A stretch of DNA of 64,000 nucleotides from Auriscalpium vulgare (taxonomy: Eukaryota > Basidiomycota > Agaricomycetes > Russulales > Auriscalpiaceae): positions 30,306 through 94,305 of the forward strand of contig JAHBBC010000059.1 in assembly GCA_019915015.1 (NCBI GenBank), given 5' to 3'. Position 1 is the stretch's first letter; every line of letters starts with the position of its first letter. Below the pieces are notes generated by a model, which made no database searches, had not been told where the DNA came from, and saw only the letters and a program-made list of their open reading frames with translations. Shown piece by piece: positions 48,806 to 60,300 of the stretch. Both the position numbers and the translations under genes were made by a program.

Positions 48806-49636
48806 TGCCAGTGATCCGACTGTGAATGGTGTGGCGGGGGCGCCGTATACGTATTTCCGTGGGGCTGTTGGTGGGGGTGGCTCGATGGGGGTGGTGGGCG
48901 CTGCGTGATGTAAGCCGGGTAGCTCTGTTGATAGCTCGGCGGCGGTGGCTGTTGAAACGACCCCTGATGATGCGAGGGCTGCTCCTGCGCCGCTGGCGGA
49001 GGTGGCGCGGACTGCATACCATAAGGCGACTGAGGCGGGGCGTGCGACGAGTACTGCGGGGGATGTTGTGCGTAGCCACTCTGTGGGATCTATCGTTAGT
49101 ATGACGTGCGTGGGAGGACCGCATGGAAAGCGCATTGCAATGATGCGGCAGGGAACGTGGCGGTGAAGCCTATCGGACGTAGTGAAAGGAACACCTACGT
49201 GGGAGGATCTAGGTGAGACGCCGACGGTGTTCACAGGGGGGCGAGGACGTTTCTGCGCCGGGTCGACGTCGCGAGGGGACGGACCGGCGCCTACGGCCTG
49301 CGACATGTGCGGCATGCCCGAGGGTGCGTACGACGACTCGTGACGCGACGGGTGGTCCTGACTGCTCACCGCAGACGGGATGTGCTGCTGAGGGGGCAAC
49401 ATATGGGACGGGGCGGACTGGGGTTGGTGCGAACGCGTCCATTCATGCCTCGGCGGGAGGTGGTTGGAGGTTGGGCCAGAGTGTTCGGGCGCGTTGGGGC
49501 CCGAGGGCTGTGGAGGCTCCTGAGCGGGCGGCGGGCGGTACTGAAAGTTGAGGTCCTTGAGGGACGGGAGACGAAATTCACTCTGGATGGGCATGGAGTA
49601 GGGGTGGGGCTGGGTGGAATGGTGAGCGGAAGCCAT
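47177..49636 (-). CDS. GATA-type zinc-finger transcription factor with long polyglutamine tract
   Basis: ATG 49636 opens [18 protein letters not shown] followed by [19 protein letters not shown]. After intron 49090-49198 the protein is Pro/Gln/His-rich and contains a polyQ tract of roughly 60 residues (48621-48808). Two more introns give [18 protein letters not shown] and [19 protein letters not shown], an alpha-helical block. A single GATA finger follows: [17 protein letters not shown], then [17 protein letters not shown] across an intron near 47655-47705, with spacing C-x2-C-x18-C-x2-C and a basic tail. The C-terminus is Ser/Pro-rich and ends HARASSQ before TGA at 47177-47179. The join just upstream of the finger (about 47970-48000) would need a 31-nt intron, so that exon boundary is uncertain. 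The biological pathway cannot be told from the finger alone. Confidence 0.88.
48646..48723. repeat. (CTG)26 run encoding polyglutamine on the minus strand
   Basis: Twenty-six uninterrupted CTG units (CAG in the coding sense) form the core of a longer, interrupted Gln/His tract at about 48621-48808. Interruptions are mostly ctgttg and gttgatgttgatg, giving Gln-Gln and His. Confidence 0.95.
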
Positions 49637-52538
49637 GACGGGGCAAGATCTGGCGAGATAGCGGTGCGAAGAAAGCCTAGAGACAAGAGGTGCTGATGGA
49701 GAAAAAAGATCTTGGGGAGACTATCTGAGAGAGGTGCGAGACATCAAGAGCGGAAGGACGCTGCGGGGGCAGACGGCGTACGAGGAATGCTGACTAGACG
49801 CAGCGGAGCGAACAAAGAGGCCGGGAATAAAGAGGCCGGGAATATTAGAGGGCCTGGGGGAATAAGTGGGAACGAGGAAAGGGTGTGGGACGGTGCGATG
49901 GAGGCGCTGGGCAGGAGGGCGGGAGAGAAGGGAGGACGGAGAGAGACAAGGGCTACGTTTTGAAAGCGGGAGTAGCCATTCGGGATCTTGGCGCCGCAGA
50001 GCGGAGTTTGAATCGTGATTTGGGCAAGCGCGGTGAGATGGCGGGTGCAAATCTGCGGAGGCGGCTGGCCGGGGCGTCTGGTGCGGCGGGTGGCGGGTGC
50101 GTCTGGTGCGTGCGGGGCTGGGGATGCAGAGAGACGGGCGAGGATCCATGGCGGACGGGGAAGGAGGTCAACCTGCCTTGCCCGATCGGCGTTTTTGTCG
50201 CCACGCGCGGCGAGATCCATGGAAATCTGGCCAATCGGTGATCAGGTAATCTCGCCCGATGCGGCTCCCAGATCTTTCCCGACAGCTACCGGTCTCATCC
50301 GGCACAACGGCGCACTGGCGAAGCCCGCCGCTTCACAGGCCCACCTCGCGCAGCACGGTCCTCACGTAGCCTGTGCGATATCCATCCACCCACCCTCTGC
50401 ATACTGCCCCCACCCCAGCTTCCCCAGTCTTGCACACATTCCCGGAATCCAAACCGAACCGAACCGCGGCCGGCACGGGAAGACGTCACATCGTCATCAC
50501 GATCGCGCACCACGGCCCACAGACGGGCCGCACTACGATCAGGCCCACCGGCCAACAGTGGGCAGGCCAACGCTGTCGCTCAAGAGTCGGACTTGTGGGC
50601 GTGTCATAGCAGGCCCTGAGCCTGAACGTTGGCCGCATCTACATCACGGGCAGCCGCGGTGGGCGTGAGGCGGCCAGCGGCGTCGCGCACCAGCGCGCAA
50701 CGTGCGATCGTCGGCCCGGCTTTCAAACTTGATTCAAACTTTTGAATCAAACGCACACTAATCTCGATCAGGATCCGTCGGACGCAACCAAGCAGTGTCG
50801 CACTTGACCGACCTTGGTCCCAGGTTTGTCTGAAACATCCTCGCCAGGCGCGCTGTTCAAGAGTAAGCTGAGCACATTGCATAGAAACCATCCCGTCGGC
50901 TTGCGCGCAGCCATTGATTCAAGTGGTACCCCCCGATTTCCTCTATAGAGTCCATTACGTGCGCGCGCGCTCCACTTCGTGAACCATCCATTCAGTGCTA
51001 ACACTCAAGACTACATCATGCACCCACCTCTGCCGAAGCGCGAATCACGTCCCGGCGCACATTCTGTACGCATGCACATGCGCTTGACGTGATGGCACGG
51101 GTGCAGTCTCAGTTACAAGGCAGTGCGTGGCGATTGTGGGCCCGTACATACATTCAACTTGTCCCGAAGGTTACGTCGTCCGGGCAGGGATGTGCGTCAG
51201 GGCCCGCGACACTCAATTATTCACATTGTATCGGGTGCTGCCGGCGCGCGCTGTGGGTCACAGTTGTGCCGGGCGCGCTTGAACGCCGCGCTGACCGCCG
51301 CGCATCTAAGACTATTCAAAGACAAAATCAATAAGGACATGAACTAAGTACTGCAAGGATGTAATGCGCGATCCTTATACCTCCAAGCCAGTCCAGGCCC
51401 GAGACAAGCACGACGCGGCGCTTGACCTCGATCACTTGCGGGGCCCGCCCCCGTGCTGGTTCGCTGATCCTATCTAGATGTGCGCTGGGTAAATCGAAAT
51501 TCAATCGCTCCTGACTGCTATAGATAGCCGGCCCCGCGCAACGATCGTGGCTAACAATCCGCGGACGGGAGCGTGGCGGGGCCGCGGGGATTTATACTGG
51601 ATGTGATGTGCGGGGCAGGATAGATGGAGCACGCACTGCGTGCATGTTAGTTGAATTTGCCGTACCCCAAGGAGATCGAACAGTCCTGCCGCCAGCCTGC
51701 GTCATTAGACGGCTCCTGATCGCCAGGGTCGGAGATATTGTCAACGCGTGCAGAGCAACTTGAAGAACCCCGATGCGCGTCGGTTTCTTGAAGCTTGTCA
51801 TCTTGCGAGCCTCGGGCAGATCGCGTCTCCCCGATGCCTGGAATTGGAGCAACCGTTGACTGGAACTAAAAAGGGTGTGGAACAAGTGGACTGAGTCCTC
51901 CTTTCGCATGGGGAAAGCAGCGGCCCTACATACTGCCATAGTGTAAGTATCTCCACTGGGCGTATGTGCGCGCGAGGCAAGGCGAGGCACTCAGGGCGGC
52001 GAGGAGACAATTACGCCTGATGTCGCGGGGGCGAAATGCTCACGCGCATTCTGTTCGCGCCGATTGAATATTGAACATTCAGCCGCAGACATCAATATTG
52101 GTCGCCAACCCTCGCCAACCTGACTCGTTCTCGGGGGTACCCCTGAAGCTGATACCACATACTTTTTAAAGCAAGCTATACACATCAACTTTACAGTCTA
52201 GCTCAATAGCAATATATGTGGCAAAAGTCAGTCGACCCTGACCAAGAGACGTTGTCAATTGCCGGCGGCGCGTACCCTCGCCTACCCTCGCGTACCACCT
52301 ATATCTTCTGGAGCCACCACGGAGACGACCGAGCACCGACGTCGACACCGGCTAGTGCACGCAAGGCTAAAACTTGCACCCGCGGACAAGCATGTCAAGG
52401 AAGCCAGGGCGACGTGAAGTCCGCTTGGTCTGCGACGAAGGCACCTTACCAGGTTTAGTGGAAGGCCGTGCTCCGGTAGTCAAGATCGCTACGCCTCATG
52501 CTCCGCCACGCGGTGGCAGGAGCACAGATGCTGGGCTT

Positions 52539-52575
52539 GCGCCTGGTTGCGCCTGGTTGCGCCTGGGTTGCGCCC
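52539..52575. repeat. 11-bp unit repeated three times
   Basis: The unit ttgcgcctggt occurs three times in a row, the last with one extra g, followed by ttgcgcc. It is a small minisatellite in the gene-poor region. Confidence 0.85.
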
Positions 52576-55500
52576 CGATTTCGACGCGGGAATGCGTCGT
52601 CCCTACGGGCATACAGGTTGCATATTACAAGCGGACATGGCATCAAGTGCGCCAAGGTCGGGAGGAGCAACGAGCCGTGGACCCATTGATAGAAAACGCC
52701 GACGATCAAGAGTGTCCATCGGACACAGAGAGCGCGTTAAGGCAGTCGTGCAGCGGCGTCGGATGGGCGTTACGGTCGGGCGTGTGTGATCGAGTGCGTA
52801 AGTGGGGCCGGGAAAGGAAGGCAGCGACCATTTGAGGACACGAACGCCGAGCAATGGAATGGCACGATATGCGTCGCATTCTCGAGTTGAATTAACATCC
52901 GCGCTAGGAGACTTCTATGCAGTTCGCGGAATTAGTGGCAGGCAGTCAGACAACGGACCTGACAGTGACTCGGAGTTCCTAAACGCCAGCAATGGCGCCC
53001 TTGCCCTGGCTGTGATGGTGACGTGCCGAACCAATCTTTCCCGGAGTGAACAAATCATCCAAGGCAGCTAGTAGGAGGGCACATCATCCTAGCATTTTGA
53101 GTCCAAGGTTTGTCGGATTCTGTCTGAGAGAGGCGGCGGGCCGGGCGCCGCCGGCGTAACCATCGACTCCCGGAAAAACCGTTTGGCCACCAACCACCAG
53201 AATCCGTGGGCTCGCACAGCTCGACTGCCGTTCTTCACCGCCATCATGCAAAATGATTTGCGTCGCTCTTACGGCGCAATTAGCTGGCCGCTTTTCATTC
53301 AGAGTAAGTAGACGTCAAAAGTTATGACGCGGCGATAGGCCTCCACATGACTGAGAACTGGGTCCTGCTGGGAAGCAACTTGTAAATCATGACTCGAAAA
53401 TTGTCGTCGGCATCATGGATAGTGAGTTCATACATCCATTTGCAGGGTTTCCTGTCTTACTGAATCCCGCCTTGCACAGGCCGTATTATTTCCCCAGCTC
53501 TCTCCAGCTCTGCAACGGTCATAACGCCATGGACCAGCGATGCAACTTCCTGGCAGCGAAACCGTGACGTCGACGTCGACATCATCAGCAGGTCCTTATC
53601 GCTCAGGTGTTCGCCGACTTCGGCCAACATGAGTCCGCTTTCCTCGAGGCGCTGATAAGTAGTACATCTTGACGAGTTTTTTTTTGCCTTCTACGTGCTC
53701 TGCGCCCCTTCAAGATGAGTAATGTCGGTGATGCGGTGATGGGTTGGCCGCGGTGGGCAGAGCGCAGGCCGGGTATATCTTCCAAGCGCACCCTTCGATC
53801 CATACACATGCTGGTCACGGCGTTGCTGAAGATCGATGAGCGCGCCCAGGTGGCTACGCAGGAGCTGCGACAGGCAACGATCCGCAGTGCTCGCAGGGGC
53901 ACCCTCGTCGGACGAGCGCGGCTGCCAGCTACGTATACAAGATCCGGTGACCCTGGCATCCAAGGCAGTCGGCCTTCAACTGAAAGATATCTGCCCCCTA
54001 TCACAAGAACTCAATGCACCTTCTTTTCCTTCGACTTTCCGGATGCTTCTCCCCCTATCAGCAACGGAGCGGTGCGGCAGGGCGCGGCGACATGCAGATA
54101 ACTTGTTCGGTTCAGCAATCGTCTGGGACACTTCTTGCCACAGTTCGCCTTTCAGATTTCCTAACATCCGTGTTCCCAACCACGCCTTTCCGTTCCTTCC
54201 AATCGAAAAAAAGCGAGTGATCGACAAGGTACGGGCGGACTAAGTAAGTACTCTACTCAATCATTCCTTCTGCGACGGCTGACAGGTACGTGGCGAAGCA
54301 GCGACGCGAATGCAGTGTTCTTCATCGCAGATGTCACCTTGCCGCGTGTCCGTTGTCAACTCCCCACCTCCCCCGAACATGCCCGCACGCACGTAGTTGA
54401 TATCGTCTTTTCCGCATCTTGGCAGTCAGACTCTTATCTCATTCTGGTGTTATCAATCTCCTCTTAGGAACTCTCAGTGTTACCGGGGCCCAACGAGTTT
54501 ACCGGGAGTGTCAAGAAGTGCAGACTGGCCCTGGCTGGCTACGCGCTCGATTGGCGGCTACTGTACGCCAACGCTCTGGTAATAGTCATAGCACGGCTCC
54601 GGCATCTCATTTGGTGGCACATCGTTTTCGCGCTCTCGCCGCCGACACTTGTGACCATCATATATCAACAGGCAAACGTCATGCGCGATTCGTTCCGACA
54701 AGTTAGTTGCCTGTGGAGGTCATTCGCACCGTCCCCACCTCCTGGTGATTTGGCCCCGTTGATTGCACAGCGTTTGGTCTTGTTCACGGAGTTGGCCGTT
54801 CAACGCTTTTGGCGGGCCCTGCGATATGGCTGCATGGCACCTCAAGGCACAAACCGCCCCTCTGCACAATGTAAGCATTGGACGGAATTTGCACGGTATA
54901 GATTGTTTTGTGACAAACACCATTGATCTCCACGGTCAACCACTGCAAATATCCCAACGGTGCAAACGCAAGCGCTGCAGCGGAATGCACTCAAGATCTC
55001 AGGTTGAGTGGCTTCAGATTCTAGTTCTGATCGGGACCTTCGAAGCGACATATCGCTTTTCATTTGCACGCAGAGGCGCTCCGGCAGTACGTTCGCTTGT
55101 CATAATAAGCGTCAACCCCGATGTTGACATTCACTTGGCAGACGCTGACCGGACGCCGCGCGATCGTTCACATGAACATGCTGCACAGTGGAATACCCGC
55201 TATTGTCATTCAATTGGAGGACAATGCATCGCTGGAATCATATACGAAAGCGCCCCCATGCCGTGCCGAGCTTGGTTACTAACCCAAACTGAAGTTAGCC
55301 CACTCTCAGCATTACAGAATCGAATCGGGCCTGTCAAAAGTATGTTATACCCCTTTCAAGGACCCCTTTCAATGGCATGACAAAGGCGAGTGTCGCTACT
55401 CATGATATGCAGTCCACGTTGTCGTTGACTCCCGTCCTGTGCGGTACATGCCTTCTCTATGGATGGGATGCTTGGGATATCCCTCGATCTTATCAATATG

Positions 55501-57143
55501 ACAAGGACGGCTACTTATGGCTCACCGTCTTTGTGCACTCAGGACCTCTCTTTCATGGCGCCCAAATTCTGAGCCGAAGAGCTCATGCTTGTGCGCTTCT
55601 GAGTCGAACCATCATGTTCTCATAGCTTGAGCGGTTCAAACTTCGGTCGCAACGGTCGCAACACATGACACACCGCACGGTACGCTTGTATGCCTGCCAT
55701 TGCTTCAAGATATCGACAGTCATGCTGTCCTGCAGACCCTCCTCGTCGCCGCTTGTTCTCGCTGCAACCGGCCGGCTGTGTGTCGTCTCAGCTCTCGAGA
55801 TCCGTCAAGTCTTTGACCACTGTGTCTCCGCGCCACCTTGTTCCTCGTCAACCTCGCTCTCGGCAGGTTGAACTGCTTCTGACTCTCAACTTGGTTGCCC
55901 AATTGCGCCGCAGAAGTTCCACTGCCGGGAGGAACGCCCTTGGCACAGTGTGGGAGGCACCATGTGCGTACTAACGGAATTCAGAGTCTGTGCCTCGAAT
56001 ACGTCCGTCATCATTGGTCGCAATATTTGGACTAAGCAGTCCTTCCGCAGCAACACATCGCGTGAAGCTACGAGCGACTTCCCTTCCTGCGTCAACTGTA
56101 TACAGTCAAATGAAAGAAGCGAGGAATCTTCTCGGAGGGAGATACTTGACAGGTATGTTCTTCTTCTCCGGAGAATAGCACATACAATGAATGCATCCCA
56201 ATCCATCTTATTCGGAGAGAGGTCGGGGCGTGGCGTTGGGCATGGGGGAAAGTTGGGCATGTGGCACCCAGCTTCGTCGGAGCGCGTTTCTCCGAACTCA
56301 GAGTCACAGGCGTCGTAGGCCCGGGATGTGCACCGTTCATGTAAGTTATGTTTTCACCGAGCTATTTCAGCGTGATCACTGCTGATTTCCTACAATTCAA
56401 GCCAAGCTGACTGGTGCGACGACAAGGCTGCGCATCCTGACGCCTACCAGCCTCCTGCCATTGTGCCCCTGCCGTGCGACACAAGACCACATACGTATGT
56501 CATATCATGATCGTCTGCTGAGCGCACCCTCGTCGCATATACAGGCATCCCCATCCCTCATCTCGACCCCGCGCCAATTTCGGCGGTCAGCTCAAGCCTC
56601 AAGCATCTCGATCCCGATCAAGTTTCCGCGCTCGCGGACTCCCAAAAACGCCGTTCAACTTCTATTCAACCATTTGTATGCATTCTCCAGGCAGCCGAGC
56701 GCGACGTCGCCCCCGAGCGAGTATACAGGGGGCACGCAACCGCTTGAAAGTCGCGATCTTTACTGCTGCTCACTCTATTTGTTCTGTCTGAAAGGAGATT
56801 CACTAGTAATCACCGCGTTCAGCGCGCTCTCGTTCACCCTGGCCCGCACTTACGCTACACGGCGTCAAGCTCCAAGGGGCACGGCGTCCGGCCGCTCAGA
56901 TCGATCCCACCACGTCCACGTCGCCGACTCTAACGCGTGAACACTGAAGATCTGCCACCGAGCGCGTGCACGCAGCAGCCCCCTAACGCCCCGCGCTTCG
57001 ACTTCCCGCCCATCCCCTTATGCGCATACGGCGCGCGCGGGGAACCGTGAAGCTGGATGGATCTGCCCTGGCCCGCGACATCGGGCGCGTCCGCCCGATC
57101 AGATGTAGGTGATGTGTTCCCACCAGCCGGCCTCGCTGCGCGC

Positions 57144-57151
57144 GCTGAAGG
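57144..57151. repeat. Left copy of probable 8-bp target-site duplication
   Basis: The octamer gctgaagg abuts the left terminal repeat. The six bases visible after the right terminal repeat (63995-64000) are gctgag, matching at five of six positions. The window ends before the full right copy can be read. Confidence 0.6.
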
Positions 57152-57183
57152 AGGACCCCCGTAACTCATGCCAGGGGTATGAT
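57152..57183 (+). repeat. Left terminal inverted repeat
   Basis: It begins AGGACCCCCGTAACTCATGC and ends GGGGTATGAT. It is the inverse of 63964-63994 with one extra C in the C run and one transition. Confidence 0.93.
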
Positions 57184-57191
57184 CCGCCAAA

Positions 57192-57294
57192 CGGGGTCAA
57201 CTACCATTTTTTTTTGCGGCTCGCGACCCCTTCCAGCTACCATTCGCCCTCAGACTCCGTTTGGGGTCCGTAGCTACCACGGATAGGATCATAG
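57192..57294 (+). repeat. Left subterminal repeat cluster
   Basis: ctacc occurs at 57201, 57237 and 57274, all on the plus strand, preceded by ggggtcaa or agct. The last is followed by GGATCATA at 57287-57294. The same words recur, in the same orientation, at the right end. Such arrays often serve as transposase binding sites, which is inference. Confidence 0.75.
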
Positions 57295-57387
57295 CTTAAA
57301 AAAATCGTAGTTTATTGTAAAAAGCTCCGCTTTGCGTGCAGGCAGGAGGGGATGTACTACGGATGCGCAGAGGCCTGTCAAACTGAC

Positions 57388-60300
57388 CTATTCATCTGGT
57401 TCATCGTCACCCGCCTGTTCAAGACCCGCCTTGACCCTCCCACTAAGCTCCTTGATAGCACGAGCGATATTCGCGACGTTCTGCTTGAGGGCGACATAGC
57501 ACGCGCCATCAGATTTTACCAAAGCTAGTGTTGAGCCCGAGGTTTGGAGGGGATGGTCGAGGGCATACAGGAAGTAGGACGGTTTCAGGAAGGCGAACCG
57601 AGGATCTTGCTAGGATCGGCGAGGGAGAATTGGTTGTGTCGGACCGCTTGAACAGTCTCACAGCGATGTAAGAAAGAGCGGTGATGCGAGACGTGTCCGA
57701 AGCCCAACCATGTTTGCCGTTCTTACCGGCCGACTTCTCGTACATGGTCAGGACTAACCAGCCATCAGCGCATGCCGAGTCATGTTGAAGATTACGACGC
57801 ACCTTCTGCAAGGCAGATTGCCTCATCAACAAGAACCAAGCCATAAGAAGGCGGCATGCCAGTGTGAGCAGCGTAGAGGTGTTTGAGCGGCGTGACATTG
57901 GCCGAGTGTGCGACCTTGGGGACGTGATGCTTTGCGAAGATCGCTGCTCGCCTCCGTTCAGCCTGGCGGACGTCAATACCATGTATGTGCACTCATACAA
58001 CACTAGCAGACGCACCTGATACGATGCATTTGCAGCGACCTCAGCCGCGTTTGCAGCCGTCCCTGGTGCAGGAGCAACAGCTTCTTCGCCGTTGATTGCT
58101 CCGTCTCGACCGCCCGCAGCTGGCTGCCGCCAGCGCATCGACCGACCCGCGCCCGTGGTAACACCGCGCTCTGTAACACCGCGCTCTTCTTGACGCTTGA
58201 GAACATCCTTGACCAACTGCAGAAGGCGTTTTTCTCGGAGAGCGTTGACTGGGCGGGTGGACCGTTATCAGAGGAAGGTGGTAGATCTTCCGAGGACTTG
58301 AAGGCCTTTGTTCGGACACCTTTCTCAGCCTGTCTGGTATGATGCGACCGGCGGATGACTGCGAGCTGTTCGAGATCGAATTCAGCAGAGATCACTGTGT
58401 CCTGGAAGGTCCTGCGCTCGTCGGGGTCGGACACAGCAGGGAGCGACTGGGCGAGGATCTTCCCTATATGTGCAGCGTCTTTGCGTGTTGCATCCGCTGT
58501 GTCTTCAGGCAATTGCAGTCTAGTAATGTGAGGGTTAGACTCTGTAGATCTATCGGCGGTGAGAGGAGGACAAAACACGAACATGTCGACAGTGCTCTGG
58601 ACGCATAAGGCAGCTGCTGCGCAAGTCAAATCGTTCAACTGCTGGTCGAAGACCGCACCAACTCCGTCTGCATTCTCTGCCTTCTTCAACCATTTTCAAT
58701 CTGGAGCATCTCGGGCTCGTCTTCGTCCATCTCAGGACCCTCGTCTTCGGAATCGGACTGGCCATAGATTGCATCCCAAGCCTCCTGCGAATACCAACTC
58801 GACAACGATGGGAATGCGCGAACACGGTGAGCTTGATTCTGCAATTTGTCCAGAAAATCCGGGTCTAGTACGAGAGCGTCCCACAGATTCGCTGCCTCCG
58901 AATGGGCCTGTTGTGTTGCTTGCTCAATGTCGTGATCAGAAGGGAATGTGGAGAGGGCATGGAGGTCGAGATGTCGATTGTCGGTATAGGTATGATTGTA
59001 TCCATTCGCTCTTTCCTTGCCCTCAGATGTCTTTGCAAGGAAGAGATGCTCGCGCAAGCGGACTGAGAGCTTCGGAATCATATGATAGAAGTCTTGCAAG
59101 GTGAAGTCCTTCACAAGCTGTCGACAAATGCCGAAGACATGCTCACAGACTTCGGTTGATAGAAGCCAGGGCAGCAATGGGTATCTGCCGTCGAGGTGGT
59201 CCCGATAGATGATCACCACTGAAGGAAACCAACGACTAGGAAGTTTGTGATGTCGCGTGCCTCGGGAGATATGAAGTGTTGAGCTTTTCGGTAGCCCGCG
59301 ATGTCCATGAAGTCGGTCCACATTTCCATGAAGAAGTGCGCACGCAGCACCATGCGAACACGTTCGATAATTGGGATCGATCGATTCTGGTATGCATCCA
59401 CGAGCTCTCCAAACACAAAGAGGTAGATAATCGAGCCGACCATTTCACGATGCTCGTTGGTGAACCATGCTAGCGTATGACCGGAGAAGAGACGGGTCGC
59501 AGCATTGTCGTCTTGTCGATCAAGTTTCTCGACATCCCTCCGAAACAATGTCCCTGTTGCTTCAATTGCTGCAAGGCGGAAGTGGCTGTACGACGTCGTA
59601 TAGCTGCCCAAAGTAAGTATCCGGGCACCTGAGAATGCGTTGTTCCGGTACGTCTTGCGCCCATGGTTCGAATCTTGAATGAGTGCGACAGGCTGTCGCC
59701 CTGCGCCGATGAGAGGAATGTGGAGGTTGATGTCACGATGTGAGCGAATAGGGTGCCTGAGGGTGTAGTCAATGTACGCAACGGCGTGAGCGACCAGGAG
59801 ACGTTGAAGGGAGCGCTCGACAGCCGTGCCGTCTGCGGCGTAGGATACAACGTTGATCTTGCGGGAGAGAAGGCCATTCATATTAATTCCAGGTGGACGA
59901 ACAGTTGCTCGCCGAGTTTGACTCTGAGATAGGGAGCGCCGCAACGACGATAGTCGGAACGCCGGAAGAGGATCTGGAGGGTCCATACGCGTATCTGGCA
60001 TGTGTCGGTGAGCTGCATGCCTCCGAAGTATTCGTAGAACTCATACCTTCTTAGCCTTCTCGATCTTCCTGGTGCGGATGAGGGCATCGAGTGTGTTGAT
60101 GTCGCTCACGACGACGGGATCGCCAGGACTCCCTAGAAGCACGTAGCACTTTCGTATTGGGTCCCAGTGAGGCCTCAAAGACTCTAGCAGCTTCGTATCA
60201 TCACATGCGAGGCCAACGGGACCCACAAGGTAGTCCAATGATTTCAGCCGTTCGTAGATAAATTCAAATGTTGCCTCTGTGATGCCGATGGGAAACTGCA

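Larger units (their letters stand above)
49637..57151. other. Gene-poor region, no gene supported
   Basis: This 7.5 kb holds only short, overlapping open frames on both strands. The first 1.2 kb upstream of the GATA gene is purine-biased on the plus strand and GC-rich, probably its promoter and 5' leader. A triplicated 11-bp unit lies near 52539-52575. Frames at 53836-54243, 54477-54926, 54763-55380 and 55377-55625 are the longest plus-strand ones; I can see no domain or consistent spliced model in them. Decayed transposon or gene remnants are possible but not shown. The region ends exactly at the transposon's left terminus. Confidence 0.5.

Noticed and set aside
48549..48908. Plus-strand poly-Ala / poly-Leu open frames
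   Set aside because: They are the other frames of the CTG repeat that encodes polyglutamine on the minus strand.
50015..50668. Plus-strand open frame of 217 residues upstream of the GATA gene
   Set aside because: Composition is typical of GC-rich shadow frames; no conserved block and the opposite strand is equally open.
58158..58187. 15-bp direct repeat gtaacaccgcgctct inside the transposase gene as a possible insertion scar
   Set aside because: It is in frame in the coding sense and is more simply an internal codon duplication.
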